Shown here: positions 32,855 through 42,792 of the stretch, one piece after another
Layout of the letters: each line of letters starts with the position of its first letter
Numbering within the stretch: position 1 is the first letter of the stretch
From: Rhodococcoides trifolii
GTDB lineage: Bacteria > Actinomycetota > Actinomycetes > Mycobacteriales > Mycobacteriaceae
Assembly (NCBI RefSeq): GCF_014635345.1
Contig: NZ_BMCU01000007.1
Coordinates: 62,001-126,000, forward strand
Reading direction: 5' to 3'
Length of the DNA stretch: 64,000 nucleotides
Notes under the pieces: generated by a model
What the model was told of the DNA's origin: nothing
The model's input: only the letters and a program-made list of their open reading frames with translations
The model's database searches: none
Position numbers and translations under genes: made by a program

Positions 32855-34374
32855 GTACCGTCGAGGCGCCGCTCGCGGTCGATTCCGGCGACGACGGCGC
32901 CGAGCCGGTCGAGCGCACACCGAATCATGTCCGACCTCTGGTGTTTCGGTGGGTGCTGCTGGGGCTCTGCGTGATCGCCGCGTTCTTCCCGACGTGGCGT
33001 CGCCTCGCGAAGGAGGCGAGCGACGGGGCGATCACCGCCTACATCTTCATCCTTCCGTTCCTGGCCGCCATCGCCGCGCAGGGAATCGCTCGACGGCGCG
33101 GTGCGGAGCTGCCCATTCACGATCGCCAGACGGACAACATCTGCGGCGGTATCGGTCTGCTCGCCGCCATCGCGATTCAGGGCTTGTGGCTTCCGCGATA
33201 CGCGGACCAGTACGCCCTCGCGCACCTCGATGTGCTGGCGGGAGTGGTGTTCACGATGAGCGGGGCGGTTCTCCTGTTCGGTCTTCGGCCCGTCGGCCGG
33301 TTCTGGTCCGTATGGCTTCTGCTGCTCATGCTCTCGCCGTTGGGTTACCGCATGATCGCCATCGCGCTGGGCGGGAGCCGGTTCGATTACGGGAGCGTCA
33401 TGGTCCTTCTCGCCGGTGTCGCCGGCGGCATCGCGGTCGGGCGCACGAAGCGCCGGGCGATACGGGGGTCAGTCACCACCGTGGCGGTCGGTCTCGCGAT
33501 CCTGTGGGCGATGTTGGAGCTGTGGCCGACACTGCACATCGCGATCCTTCAGTTCGTGAGCGCCATCGGATCGGCCTCCGCCACCGGTCTGCTCTACTTC
33601 CTGCACGCGCGGCGCGGCCGGTCGAAGAAGTATCTGGCCGCACCAGTGACGAAGATGAGTGCGAAGCGGTCCGTCAGCGCCAAGGTGAGTGTCGTCCTCG
33701 CCGCGATCGTTCTGTTTGCGCTGCCCCTTCCCGCGTCGGACACGTCCACGACGTCGCCGGGACCACCCGGTCCCGTCGACGGTCCGCTCTCGACCCCGGA
33801 CGGGTGGACGCGGACATCGATCGAGTCCTACCCGTGGGTGACGTCCTTCTTCGGCCGGTCCTCGACGCTGGTGCGTCAGTCGTTGGTGGCCGAGCAGGGA
33901 AATCCCGACTGGGACGAACAGTCTCGGCCTCGCACCGTCATGGTGGACGTCCTCTCGACCACGAACAAGGCAAGTCTCGTGGTGTACCCGGAGAGCACGC
34001 TCTACCGGTTGGCGGACACTCGGACGAGTAATGCGCTGTCGGTGCGCTTGGGACACGACGTCGTTGGGTCCCTGTACACCTCGGTGGACGACACACTCCT
34101 GCTGACGTGGACCAAGCTGGTGTTTCAGTGGGAGCGCTCCGGGGTCGTGCAGCGCGTGACGGTCATCAGCGTCGACAACCACGACGAAGGCGCACTGTTT
34201 CCGGTTCCCGCACCGTCGATGGCGTCGAATCTGAGCTCCAGCATCGGTACCTTTTTGCGGGGCAATAAGATTGCCACGAACGACGATCCCGACTTCAAGG
34301 ATCGGACCCTCCTCACCGCGCTCGCCACCGACCTGGTGGACGAGCAGTGGCCGCGCACGGGGAGCGGACGGTGA
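32851..34374 (+). CDS. Multi-pass membrane protein with C-terminal outer domain, exosortase-like layout
   Basis: 507 residues, GTG overlapping the previous stop. About eight helices in residues 30-270 (for example AYIFILPFLAAIAAQGIA, LDVLAGVVFTMSGAVLLFG and VMVLLAGVAGGIAVG), a ninth near 290, then a ~210-residue soluble domain. The layout recalls exosortases fused to an EpsI-like domain, which are found in exopolysaccharide loci. I did not find the exosortase Cys-Arg-His catalytic set, so enzymatic sorting is unlikely. The outer domain has a VYPESTLYRL stretch faintly like the EpsI signature. Role in polysaccharide export or modification is inferred from coupling with its neighbours at both ends. 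Confidence 0.65.
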   Translation: MSTVEAPLAVDSGDDGAEPVERTPNHVRPLVFRWVLLGLCVIAAFFPTWRRLAKEASDGAITAYIFILPFLAAIAAQGIARRRGAELPIHDRQTDNICGGIGLLAAIAIQGLWLPRYADQYALAHLDVLAGVVFTMSGAVLLFGLRPVGRFWSVWLLLLMLSPLGYRMIAIALGGSRFDYGSVMVLLAGVAGGIAVGRTKRRAIRGSVTTVAVGLAILWAMLELWPTLHIAILQFVSAIGSASATGLLYFLHARRGRSKKYLAAPVTKMSAKRSVSAKVSVVLAAIVLFALPLPASDTSTTSPGPPGPVDGPLSTPDGWTRTSIESYPWVTSFFGRSSTLVRQSLVAEQGNPDWDEQSRPRTVMVDVLSTTNKASLVVYPESTLYRLADTRTSNALSVRLGHDVVGSLYTSVDDTLLLTWTKLVFQWERSGVVQRVTVISVDNHDEGALFPVPAPSMASNLSSSIGTFLRGNKIATNDDPDFKDRTLLTALATDLVDEQWPRTGSGR

Positions 34375-35852
34375 TCGATCCGCCACGGGTCGGAACCGAG
34401 ACGGCCGAGTTCCGGGCCGCAGCGCTCGACGACGCCATCAACGGCCTCGCAGCTCGGGATCCGTTGGCCAGTGCCGCAATCGCATTCGTGCCGTGGCAGA
34501 AGTACGTGGGGTTCGCGGCGATCGCTCTCGTGGTCGCCGCCGCCGTCGTCGCTCCGGTCGGCACACTCGTCGCCATCACGGTGATCTGCACGACCGGCTA
34601 CCTGGCGATGATGATCGACCGGTTGCTGCTGTTCTCCCGCGGGCTGGACGCGTCGGCGATCGTCACGATTCCGGACGACGACGCTCTGGCCCTCGCCGAC
34701 GACGACCTGCCCCAGTACACGATTCTCGTTCCGGCGTACGACGAGCCGGAGGTGGTCGGAGATCTCATCGCCGCGATGTCCGGCCTGAACTACCCGCCGG
34801 ACAAGCTTCAGGTTCTGCTCCTCCTCGAGGAGGACGACGACGCCACCATCGACGCCGCATGCAACGCCGGCGTCAGCGCGGTGGTCGAAGTCGTGTTGGT
34901 TCCGGCGGGCGATCCCCGCACCAAGCCGAAGGCCTGCAACTACGGCCTGCATTTCGCCACCGGGACGATCGTGACCATCTTCGACGCCGAAGACATGCCG
35001 GAGCCGCTTCAATTGCGGCGCGTCGTTGCGGCTTTCGCATCCCTCCCCGACACCGTCGCGTGTGTGCAGGCAAAGTTGGCGTTCCACAACGGCTCTCAGA
35101 ACTTGCTGACGGGATGGTTCACGGCCGATTACGCGCTGTGGTTCGGCTACCTGCTCCCCGGTCTGATGAAGAGCAAGTCCCCGATCCCGCTGGGCGGGAC
35201 GTCGAACCATCTGCGCCGGGACGTCATCGAGAAGGTCGGTGCGTGGGACGGGTTCAACGTGACCGAGGACGCCGACCTGGGTGTGCGGATCGCGGCGTCG
35301 GGATACTCCACGGCCGTCCTCGATTCGACGACGCTCGAAGAGGCGAACAGTGACCCGATCAACTGGGTCCGGCAACGATCGCGTTGGTACAAGGGGTACC
35401 TGCAGACGTGGCTCGTTCACATGCGGAGACCGTGGAAGACCATGCGCGCGCTCGGACCGATGGGAACCTACCGGTTCACCCTGCTGCTCGCCGGCACTCC
35501 GATCACGGCGTGCATCAACATGGTGTTCTGGTTTACCACGGCCGCATGGATTCTCGGTCAGCCGGCCTTGATCGAGGAGCTGTTTCCGCCCTACATCTAC
35601 TACTTCTCGCTGGTCTCGATGATCGTCGGCAACGTCGCGACGATCTACATGTATCTGGTCGCGTGTCGAGAGAGCGACAACGCCTACCTGCTCGTTCCGA
35701 GCCTGACGATGCCCTTGTACTGGGTCATGATGAGCGTCGCCGCTCTCAAGGGGCTGTGGCAACTTCTGCGCAATCCGTCCTACTGGGAGAAGACCTTTCA
35801 TGGTCTGACCGCGCCGGTTCCCCACGACGTCATCGACGAGAAGGTGGCATGA
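34371..35852 (+). CDS. Processive family 2 glycosyltransferase (cellulose-synthase-like)
   Basis: 493 residues, GTG overlapping the previous stop. Two N-terminal helices, then a GT-A catalytic domain: YTILVPAYDEPEVVGDLI, DAED at 205-208 as the metal-binding Asp motif, EDADLG at 299-304 with the catalytic base, and QRSRW at 335-339, the QxxRW signature of processive beta-glycan synthases. Three or four more helices form the transmembrane channel. No PilZ domain, so it should not respond to cyclic di-GMP as BcsA does. It polymerises a beta-linked glycan from a nucleotide sugar, with the BcsB-like protein on the outer side. Coupled (ATGA) to the next gene. Confidence 0.85.
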   Translation: MIDPPRVGTETAEFRAAALDDAINGLAARDPLASAAIAFVPWQKYVGFAAIALVVAAAVVAPVGTLVAITVICTTGYLAMMIDRLLLFSRGLDASAIVTIPDDDALALADDDLPQYTILVPAYDEPEVVGDLIAAMSGLNYPPDKLQVLLLLEEDDDATIDAACNAGVSAVVEVVLVPAGDPRTKPKACNYGLHFATGTIVTIFDAEDMPEPLQLRRVVAAFASLPDTVACVQAKLAFHNGSQNLLTGWFTADYALWFGYLLPGLMKSKSPIPLGGTSNHLRRDVIEKVGAWDGFNVTEDADLGVRIAASGYSTAVLDSTTLEEANSDPINWVRQRSRWYKGYLQTWLVHMRRPWKTMRALGPMGTYRFTLLLAGTPITACINMVFWFTTAAWILGQPALIEELFPPYIYYFSLVSMIVGNVATIYMYLVACRESDNAYLLVPSLTMPLYWVMMSVAALKGLWQLLRNPSYWEKTFHGLTAPVPHDVIDEKVA

Positions 35853-37489
35853 ACCGCTCTCGGGCAGCGACGATCCTCCTCCCGTCCTTCGCCGTGTACC
35901 TGGTTGTCGGACTGACACTGTCGCTGAAGTTCGGATACCTGCTCGGTGATGCGTTGAGCAGAACCTATGCCGCGCAGGCGGTCCTGTTCAGTCGCGACCC
36001 CCACGTCTCGGCCATCGGCTTCGTGTTCACTCCGCTCACCGCGTTGCTGCAACTGCCCCTCGTGGCCTTTTCCAACCTGCTTCCGGCGCTGACGCGGTGG
36101 AACATCTCGGGACTGATCGTCTCGGCCGTGTTCATGGCCGGCACCGTGGTGGTGATTCACGGGATCTGCCGCGACCGCGGATGTACGAGAACCCAGACCT
36201 ACGTGTTGACAGCGCTGTTCGCGATCAATCCGATGATCGTGTTCTACGGCGCCAACGGTATGAGCGAAGCAGTCTTTCTCTTCTTCGTCTGCGCGGCCAC
36301 GCGGAGGTTGTTGCGGTGGGTGCACACCGACGACGTGCACGACCTTCTGGTGGCCGGCGTCGCGCTCGCGTTCGCATACCTCACCCGATACGACGCCGTT
36401 GCCGCAGTCGCGGGCACGGCCGCGTTGGTCTTTCTGGTCACCCTGTTGCGGCGTGGGGGCCGCGGCCGCGCGGAGATGACACGCCGGGCCATCCTCGACG
36501 CGGTACTCGTGGCGAGCCCCGGACTGGTCGCGTTCTTGGTCTGGGCGGCCACCAGTTGGCTCATCACCGGGGAGGCTCTGGCTCAGTTGTCTTCCAGTTA
36601 CGGCAATGCGGCCATCCTCGAGCAGTCGGGCGGATCGACCGGCGGGCCGTCGGAGAACGCGCTGTTCTCGATCATGGCGATAGTGGTTCTCGCTCCGGTA
36701 CTCCCGGTCGTGCTGCCGATCGCCGCGGCCCTCTCGTTGCGTCGGCGCGACCTCGAATTTCTGGTGGCCCCTGTCGTCCTCGGCAGTGTTCTCGCGTTCC
36801 AGCTGCTGAGCTTCGCGACCGGTTCGACGTTCGGCTTTCTGCGCTTCTACATCTGCGCGATCCCACTCGTGACCGTGGCGGCGATCCAGTGGGTACCTGC
36901 CCGCGGTCATCTGACCTCGAGGCGTCCCGGGGTGTTCGCACGGCGCCGACCGGAGCTGGGAAGCGCGATCAGACCCGTCGCCGTGACGGTGATGGCGCTG
37001 TCCGCAGTGGCGTTGCCGGTGACGGCGTTCGCCATGGTGCAGCCGAGTCTGTCCAGTCAGCAGTACGCGCTGGGGTCGCTGTTCGATGTGGAACCGACAT
37101 CGACCGAGGGAATGTCGGCGCGCCGGGTCATCGCCTCGTTCTCGACCGAGCGCACCCTCGCCGAGTATCTCGACCGGCAGGACCTCGCGCCCGGTTCGAT
37201 TCTCACCGACTCGGTGTACGGATTCGCGATCGTCGCGGCCTCCGAACACCCGGACCGATTCGTCGTGCCGTCGGACGACGGCTTCACCGAGGTCCTCAAC
37301 GAGCCGGCCGCCGCCGGGGTGCGATACATCCTGACCGTTCCCAACGTCGGCCGCGGGGAGTCCGATGCGGTCAATCGGCGGTACCCGACAATCTGGGACA
37401 ACGGGGGAGGAGTGGCGACGCTGGCCTTGGAGGTACCGAACGACGGAGCCGACCAACCTGTGTGGCGGGTCTACGAAGTTCTGGGTTGA
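35849..37489 (+). CDS. GT-C membrane glycosyltransferase (ArnT/PMT-like)
   Basis: 546 residues, ATG overlapping the previous stop. Ten or more membrane helices with a first outer loop GDALSRTYAAQAVLFSRDPH carrying the acidic residue typical of polyprenyl-phosphate-sugar-dependent GT-C enzymes, and a soluble outer C-terminal region of ~150 residues. It would transfer a sugar from a lipid carrier to a glycan or protein outside the membrane. As the last gene of the coupled set it may decorate or cap the polymer made by the GT2 synthase. Convergent with the next gene 7 bp away; no separate terminator seen. Confidence 0.78.
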   Translation: MNRSRAATILLPSFAVYLVVGLTLSLKFGYLLGDALSRTYAAQAVLFSRDPHVSAIGFVFTPLTALLQLPLVAFSNLLPALTRWNISGLIVSAVFMAGTVVVIHGICRDRGCTRTQTYVLTALFAINPMIVFYGANGMSEAVFLFFVCAATRRLLRWVHTDDVHDLLVAGVALAFAYLTRYDAVAAVAGTAALVFLVTLLRRGGRGRAEMTRRAILDAVLVASPGLVAFLVWAATSWLITGEALAQLSSSYGNAAILEQSGGSTGGPSENALFSIMAIVVLAPVLPVVLPIAAALSLRRRDLEFLVAPVVLGSVLAFQLLSFATGSTFGFLRFYICAIPLVTVAAIQWVPARGHLTSRRPGVFARRRPELGSAIRPVAVTVMALSAVALPVTAFAMVQPSLSSQQYALGSLFDVEPTSTEGMSARRVIASFSTERTLAEYLDRQDLAPGSILTDSVYGFAIVAASEHPDRFVVPSDDGFTEVLNEPAAAGVRYILTVPNVGRGESDAVNRRYPTIWDNGGGVATLALEVPNDGADQPVWRVYEVLG

Positions 37490-37496
37490 CGGATTC

Positions 37497-38297
37497 TCAC
37501 CCGACGGTTTCTCGCCCGACGCGTTCTCGGGCCGCGGACACCCGTTCGTCGGCATCGTCTCGGGCGGTCCGGGCACTGGCGGCCGCCGATTCGGCAGCCG
37601 TCAGTTCCTTCTCTGCTCGCCGGAGCAGATCTCGGAGTTCGTCGACGCGCTCCCGAACGGTGCCGACGGTCTCCTGTGCGTCGTCGAGGGCGGACTGCGC
37701 TTCCGCCAGAGCGTCTTTCGCCTCGTCGAGTTCGGCCTGAGCGGCACGGCGGTCTTCTTCCGCTGTGTCCGGTTCGGGCTCGGGTTCGGGTTCGGGTTCG
37801 GCATCCGGAACCGCCGCAAGTAGCGCCGGTCCGAACCCGCTGTACTCGACGGCGCCCAGAACGCGTCCACCGCGAACGGTCTGCGCCACGTCGGGATCCG
37901 CGAGAGCGGCGCTGAGGGTCTGGCCGACTTCACGCACCATGTCCTCGGTCAGCGTCACCTCGCGCGCTGCGGCCAATTCGCTTGCGGCGGAGGCTAATCC
38001 GCGGACCGCTGCCTGGCGTTGTTTGGTGAGCGACTTGAGCGCGGAACCGGACAGGTGGCGCTGCGCCTCGACGAGTGCTTCTCCGAGGTCGAGCAGGTCC
38101 TGCACGTCGCCGGGGCGTTCGTGGGCGAGAAGATTGACGGCCCATCCGACCGTCGTGGGCTTGCGGAGTTTACCGATGGCGGTGGCGAGGTCGCGGTTCT
38201 TCGCCGCGCGCGCTTGTTTCACCCTCTCGGTGCGGACGGGTACGAAGTCGGGGAGGTTCCCGCTGTACAGCTCGTCGGCGACCTCGTCGATGTTCAC
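37497..38297 (-). CDS. Coiled-coil protein of unknown function
   Basis: 266 residues from the GTG at 38297, chosen because GGAAGGG lies 8 bases upstream; the GTG at 38306 would abut the ribosome site. The N-terminal half is helical, with a conserved-looking block (TAIGKLRKPTTVGWAVNLLA). The centre has a (Pro-Glu)n stretch, and the last ~100 residues are a strong heptad coiled coil rich in Ala/Glu/Arg. No signal peptide or membrane segment. Similar proteins occur across Rhodococcus, Nocardia and Gordonia without known function. Divergent from dnaK across 247 bp that hold the HspR operators, so it could be co-regulated by heat shock; this is inference. Confidence 0.72.
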   Translation of the reverse strand: MNIDEVADELYSGNLPDFVPVRTERVKQARAAKNRDLATAIGKLRKPTTVGWAVNLLAHERPGDVQDLLDLGEALVEAQRHLSGSALKSLTKQRQAAVRGLASAASELAAAREVTLTEDMVREVGQTLSAALADPDVAQTVRGGRVLGAVEYSGFGPALLAAVPDAEPEPEPEPEPDTAEEDRRAAQAELDEAKDALAEAQSALDDAQETVGTVRERVDELRDLLRRAEKELTAAESAAASARTARDDADERVSAARERVGRETVG

Positions 38298-38433
38298 GTC
38301 GTCCACCCTTCCCGATTCCCGGTGATCAATTGTGTACCTGCTGCGCGCCGACCTAGGAACCCGTCGACCGTGCAAACCGATTTCGGGGCTCGGGAACAAA
38401 CCACGAACCTCCCCCGTTGGACGTGTCAGTTGC

Positions 38434-38454
38434 ATTGAGTGTCAGACGCTCAAG
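38434..38454. promoter_or_regulatory. HAIR element 1 (HspR operator) upstream of dnaK
   Basis: ATTGAGT-N7-GCTCAAG, against the HspR-associated inverted repeat consensus CTTGAGT-N7-ACTCAAG: 12 of 14 arm bases match with exact spacing. It lies 91 bp upstream of dnaK, and the last gene of the operon encodes HspR. Confidence 0.9.
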
Positions 38455-38488
38455 TCTGGACTTGACTCGAACGGGAGTCGTGAGCAAA

Positions 38489-38509
38489 CTTGAGCCTTGT
38501 TCGCTCAGG
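38489..38509. promoter_or_regulatory. HAIR element 2 (HspR operator) upstream of dnaK
   Basis: CTTGAGC-N7-GCTCAGG, 11 of 14 arm bases of the HAIR consensus with exact N7 spacing. It lies 35 bp before the dnaK start and 55 bp (about five helical turns) from HAIR 1, so two HspR dimers could bind the same face. Between them lies another dyad, GACTC-N6-GAGTC, which is not a HAIR match. Confidence 0.82.
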
Positions 38510-38544
38510 CATCCCCTGAACCCGTTATATCTAGGAGGAACACA

Positions 38545-40386
38545 ATGGCTCGTGCGGTCGGAATCGACCTCGGGACCACCAACTCGGTCGTGTCCGTCCT
38601 CGAGGGCGGCGAGCCGGTCGTGGTCGCCAACTCCGAGGGCTCGCGCACTACCCCGTCGATCGTCGCATTCGCGAAGAACGGTGAGGTCCTCGTCGGCCAG
38701 TCGGCAAAGAACCAGGCCGTCACCAACGTCGATCGCACCATCCGTTCGGTCAAGCGCCACATCGGCACGGACTGGACCGTGGGTATCGACGACAAGAAGT
38801 ACACCTCGCAGGAGATCAGCGCGCGCACGCTCATGAAGCTGAAGCGCGACGCCGAGGCCTACCTGGGCGAAGACATCACCGACGCCGTCATCACCGTCCC
38901 CGCGTACTTCGAGGACGCACAGCGTCAGGCCACCAAGGAAGCCGGCCAGATCGCCGGCCTCAACGTTCTGCGCATCGTCAACGAGCCCACCGCGGCAGCA
39001 CTCGCGTACGGCTTGGACAAGGGCGAGAAGGAACAGACCATCCTCGTCTTCGACCTCGGTGGCGGCACGTTCGACGTGTCCCTGCTCGAGATCGGCGACG
39101 GAGTCGTCGAGGTCCGCGCCACGTCTGGTGACAACCACCTCGGTGGCGACGACTGGGACGAGCGCATCGTGACCTGGCTGGTCGACAAGTTCAAGGCTCA
39201 GAACGGCATCGATCTGACCAAGGACAAGATGGCTCTGCAGCGTCTGCGCGAGGCCGCCGAGAAGGCGAAGATCGAACTGTCCTCGAGCCAGAGCACGTCG
39301 ATCAACCTCCCGTACATCACGGTCGACGGCGACAAGAACCCGCTGTTCCTCGACGAGCAGCTCTCGCGCTCGGAGTTCCAGAAGATCACGTCCGACCTGC
39401 TCGACCGCACTCGTGCGCCGTTCCAGGCCGTGGTCAAGGACTCCGGCATCGCCGTCAAGGACATCGACCACGTCGTGCTCGTCGGTGGCTCCACTCGTAT
39501 GCCCGCCGTCTCCGAGCTCGTCAAGGAGCTCTCTGGTGGACGCGAGCCGAACAAGGGCGTGAACCCGGACGAGGTCGTCGCCGTCGGCGCCGCACTGCAG
39601 GCCGGTGTGCTCAAGGGTGAGGTCAAGGACGTTCTGCTCCTCGACGTCACGCCGCTGTCCCTCGGCATCGAGACCAAGGGTGGCGTCATGACCAAGCTCA
39701 TCGAGCGCAACACCACCATCCCGACCAAGCGTTCCGAGACCTTCACCACCGCCGACGACAACCAGCCGTCCGTGCAGATCCAGGTCTTCCAGGGTGAGCG
39801 TGAGATCGCGTCGCACAACAAGCTGCTCGGATCGTTCGAGCTGACCGAGCTGCCGCCCGCCCCTCGCGGCGTGCCGCAGATCGAGGTCACGTTCGACATC
39901 GACGCCAACGGCATCGTGCACGTCACGGCCAAGGACAAGGGCACCGGCAAGGAAAACACGATCAAGATCCAGGACGGCTCCGGCTTGTCCAAGGAAGAGA
40001 TCGACCGGATGGTCAAGGACGCGGAGGCGCACGCCGACGAGGACAAGGCCCGCCGCGAAGAGGCCGAGACCCGCAACCAGGCCGAGTCGCTCGTCCATCA
40101 GACGGAGAAGTTCGTCAAGGACAGCGAAGACAAGATCCCGGCCGACCTCAAGGAGCGCGTCGAGACGGCGATCTCCGAGGCCAAGACGGCACTGGACGGC
40201 ACCGACCTCTCCGCCATCAAGACCGCGGTCGAGAAGCTCAGCACCGAGTCCCAGGCCGTCGGCACCGCGATCTACGAGGCGTCCGCCGCCGAGGGTTCCG
40301 CGAACGGTGAGGCCCCGACCGACGGAAGCGACGATGTCGTGGACGCCGAGGTCGTGGACGAGCCCGTCGACACGGACAAGAAGTGA
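38545..40386 (+). CDS. dnaK: Chaperone DnaK (Hsp70)
   Basis: 613 residues; ATG preceded by AGGAGG. Complete Hsp70: ATP phosphate motif GIDLGTTNS at 6-14, [13 protein letters not shown], the adenosine motif [10 protein letters not shown], the beta substrate-binding domain and helical lid, and a C-terminal [11 protein letters not shown] tail. It folds and protects client proteins with DnaJ and GrpE in the cytoplasm. First gene of dnaK-grpE-dnaJ-hspR; grpE overlaps its stop (GTGA). HspR represses through the HAIR sites using DnaK as co-repressor in other actinobacteria. It is the canonical counterpart to the three degenerate Hsp70-like proteins at 11.6-18.7 kb. Confidence 0.98.
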   Translation: MARAVGIDLGTTNSVVSVLEGGEPVVVANSEGSRTTPSIVAFAKNGEVLVGQSAKNQAVTNVDRTIRSVKRHIGTDWTVGIDDKKYTSQEISARTLMKLKRDAEAYLGEDITDAVITVPAYFEDAQRQATKEAGQIAGLNVLRIVNEPTAAALAYGLDKGEKEQTILVFDLGGGTFDVSLLEIGDGVVEVRATSGDNHLGGDDWDERIVTWLVDKFKAQNGIDLTKDKMALQRLREAAEKAKIELSSSQSTSINLPYITVDGDKNPLFLDEQLSRSEFQKITSDLLDRTRAPFQAVVKDSGIAVKDIDHVVLVGGSTRMPAVSELVKELSGGREPNKGVNPDEVVAVGAALQAGVLKGEVKDVLLLDVTPLSLGIETKGGVMTKLIERNTTIPTKRSETFTTADDNQPSVQIQVFQGEREIASHNKLLGSFELTELPPAPRGVPQIEVTFDIDANGIVHVTAKDKGTGKENTIKIQDGSGLSKEEIDRMVKDAEAHADEDKARREEAETRNQAESLVHQTEKFVKDSEDKIPADLKERVETAISEAKTALDGTDLSAIKTAVEKLSTESQAVGTAIYEASAAEGSANGEAPTDGSDDVVDAEVVDEPVDTDKK

Positions 40387-40943
40387 GTGGTGACGCAACC
40401 GAACCGGTAGCGGGAGACGTGGAGGACGTCGTGGAGGAACCCCTCGCGGGTACCGCCACGGCGCCTCAGCCGGGTTCGGTGGACGACGACGTGCTCGAGG
40501 TAGTAGAGCCCGAGCGCGACGAACTTGCCGAGCGGACGCTCGATCTGCAGCGGATCAGCGCGGAGTACGCCAACTATCGGCGTCGCGTCGCGCGGGACAA
40601 GCAGACCGACATCGAGAACGCGAAGGCATCGGTTCTGACCGAGCTGCTGGCCGTTCTCGACGATCTCGATCGCGCACGTTCGCACGGCGACCTCGAGACG
40701 GGGCCGCTGAGCAGCGTGGCGAACAAGCTGGAGTCGGTTTTCACCGCACAGGGTGTGGTGGCGTTCGGGGCCGAGGGCGATGCCTTCGATCCGGCCGTGC
40801 ACGAGGCAGTTCAGCACGACGGCGACGGGCAGAACCCGGTCGTCGGAAGTGTGTTCCGCAAGGGATACACATTGCGCGACCGCGTACTGCGCACCGCAAT
40901 GGTGGCAGTGACGGACGGCGAACCGGCTGCCGACCAGGCATAG
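40383..40943 (+). CDS. grpE: Nucleotide exchange factor GrpE
   Basis: 186 residues, GTG overlapping the dnaK stop. Acidic disordered N-terminus (~45 residues), the long dimerisation coiled coil ([19 protein letters not shown]), and the C-terminal beta-wing with the [10 protein letters not shown] and [14 protein letters not shown] signatures. It opens the DnaK nucleotide cleft to release ADP. Translationally coupled to dnaK, which would help set a fixed ratio. Confidence 0.97.
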   Translation: MSGDATEPVAGDVEDVVEEPLAGTATAPQPGSVDDDVLEVVEPERDELAERTLDLQRISAEYANYRRRVARDKQTDIENAKASVLTELLAVLDDLDRARSHGDLETGPLSSVANKLESVFTAQGVVAFGAEGDAFDPAVHEAVQHDGDGQNPVVGSVFRKGYTLRDRVLRTAMVAVTDGEPAADQA

Positions 40944-40977
40944 TCGGACAGAACAGAACGGAAGGAGGAGACATTCA

Positions 40978-42171
40978 GTGAGCCAGCGGGAGTGGATCGA
41001 AAAGGACTTCTACAAGGAGCTGGGTGTCTCCTCCAGCGCGTCGGCGGACGAGATCAAGAAGGCGTACCGCAAGTTGGCGCGGGACAACCACCCCGACGCC
41101 AACCCGAACAACAGCAAGGCCGAGGACAAGTTCAAGGCGGTCAGCGAGGCACACGCCGTGCTGTCCGACGCGGCCAAGCGCAAGGAATACGACGAAGCGC
41201 GCGCTCTGTACTCGAGCGGTGGGTTCGGCCGCGGGGGGTTCTCACCCGGCGGCGGCACCAACTTCGGGGGCGGCGGTGGCGCGCAGGGATTCGACATCGG
41301 CGACCTCTTCGGAGGCGGTGGGTCGTACACGTCCGGCAGTGATTCCGGCCTCGGCGACCTCTTCGGCGGATTGTTCAACCGCGGCGGCACCACACAGCGC
41401 CCGGGTACGTCGACGAGACCGAGCCGCGGAGGAGATCTGTCCGCGGAGATCACCCTCGACTTCCGGGATGCGGCCACCGGAACGGCTGTCCCGCTGAGCA
41501 TTACGAGCCCGTCGTCGTGCACCACGTGCCACGGCAGCGGAGCCAAGCCGGGTACCAGCCCACGGGTGTGCCCCAAGTGCAACGGCGCGGGAGTCGTCAA
41601 CCGAAACCAGGGCGCGTTCGGCTTCAGTGAGCCGTGCGACGAATGCCGCGGAACCGGTTCGATCATCGACGATCCGTGCCCCGACTGCCGTGGCAGCGGC
41701 GTGCAGAACCGGACCCGTTCGGTGACCGTGCGGGTGCCGGCGGGTGTCAGTGACGGTCAACGCGTTCGCGTCGCCGGTCGCGGTGAAGCCGGACTGCGCG
41801 GCGCCCCGGCAGGAGACCTGTTGGTGACGGTGAAAGTGCGCGCCGACAAGGTGTTCGGCCGAACCGGTGACGACCTCACCCTGACCGTTCCGGTCGGGTA
41901 CAGCGAACTGGTTCTCGGTGCGACGCTGTCCGTCCCGACCCTCGACGGCCGGGTGGGCGTCAAGGTTCCCGGCGGCACCGTCGACGGTCGGACGTTCCGA
42001 GTCAAGGGACGCGGAATTCCGAAGAAGAGCGGCGCGGGCGACCTGCTGGTGACCGTGAAGGTCGCAGTTCCACCGAAGCTCGATGATGCTGCAACAGAAG
42101 CACTCACAGCGTATGCCGAGGCCGAGAAGGCAAGCGGGTTCGACCCGCGTGCCGGTTGGCCGGGCGCGTAG
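40978..42171 (+). CDS. dnaJ: Co-chaperone DnaJ (DnaJ1 type)
   Basis: 397 residues; GTG preceded by AAGGAGG. J domain with HPD (DNHPDAN) near residue 40, Gly/Phe-rich linker (residues ~80-140), four CxxCxGxG-type zinc repeats ([32 protein letters not shown]), and the C-terminal peptide-binding and dimerisation region. It delivers clients to DnaK and triggers ATP hydrolysis. Third gene of the heat-shock operon, 34 bp after grpE. A full type I DnaJ. Confidence 0.97.
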   Translation: MSQREWIEKDFYKELGVSSSASADEIKKAYRKLARDNHPDANPNNSKAEDKFKAVSEAHAVLSDAAKRKEYDEARALYSSGGFGRGGFSPGGGTNFGGGGGAQGFDIGDLFGGGGSYTSGSDSGLGDLFGGLFNRGGTTQRPGTSTRPSRGGDLSAEITLDFRDAATGTAVPLSITSPSSCTTCHGSGAKPGTSPRVCPKCNGAGVVNRNQGAFGFSEPCDECRGTGSIIDDPCPDCRGSGVQNRTRSVTVRVPAGVSDGQRVRVAGRGEAGLRGAPAGDLLVTVKVRADKVFGRTGDDLTLTVPVGYSELVLGATLSVPTLDGRVGVKVPGGTVDGRTFRVKGRGIPKKSGAGDLLVTVKVAVPPKLDDAATEALTAYAEAEKASGFDPRAGWPGA

Positions 42172-42194
42172 ACAGTCTGCGAAGGGAGAGGACA

Positions 42195-42596
42195 GTGGTG
42201 GACGCACGAGAATCTGCCGCGGATCCCGATGCCCGAATCTTCGTGATCTCGGTGGCGGCCGAACTGGCCGGAATGCACGCACAGACGTTGCGCACCTACG
42301 ACCGCCTGGGTCTGGTGACGCCGCACCGCACCACCGGGGGCGGTCGACGCTATTCGCCGCGCGACGTGGCGTTGCTCCGCGAGGTGCAGCGCCTGTCGCA
42401 GGACGAGGGAGTCAACCTCGCGGGCATCAAGCGCATCATCGAACTCACCAATCAGGTGGAGGCTCTGCAGATGCGCGTGACCGAACTGGCGACAGAGCTG
42501 GCGCAGGTGCACGCGGGGTATCGGCGCGATCTTCTTCCTGCCCCGCGCAACAACGCGCTCGTGGTGTGGAAGCCGCGCAACCCGCGTCAGCAGTAG
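42195..42596 (+). CDS. hspR: Heat-shock repressor HspR (MerR family)
   Basis: 133 residues from the first of two adjacent GTG codons (42195 or 42198), with GGGAGAGG just upstream. MerR-type winged helix: FVISVAAELAGMHAQTLRTY, then GLVTPHRTTGGGRRYSPRDV, followed by a short dimerisation helix and a basic tail. HspR represses the dnaK operon by binding HAIR repeats, two of which precede dnaK here, so the operon is autoregulated. It lies 23 bp after dnaJ. No clear terminator follows. Confidence 0.96.
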   Translation: MVDARESAADPDARIFVISVAAELAGMHAQTLRTYDRLGLVTPHRTTGGGRRYSPRDVALLREVQRLSQDEGVNLAGIKRIIELTNQVEALQMRVTELATELAQVHAGYRRDLLPAPRNNALVVWKPRNPRQQ

Positions 42597-42792
42597 TGCG
42601 ACCCCGCGGGAAACCGTCGGCGATTGCATATCGTGTGTGGACAGGTCGCACGAAAACAAGAAACAATATATTCACCGGTTATTGCTGCTCTTAATACACA
42701 ATGAACCGAAATGGAGTTCGACCCTCCCTGATTCATGGGAATGCCGCTAGGCTGTGCCTCGAGCAGGCATTTCTACGGGAGGATAGGCCGCG

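Noticed and set aside
38521..38536. TATATC just before dnaK as a -10 element
   Set aside because: It abuts the AGGAGG ribosome site, so transcription would start inside or after the ribosome site.
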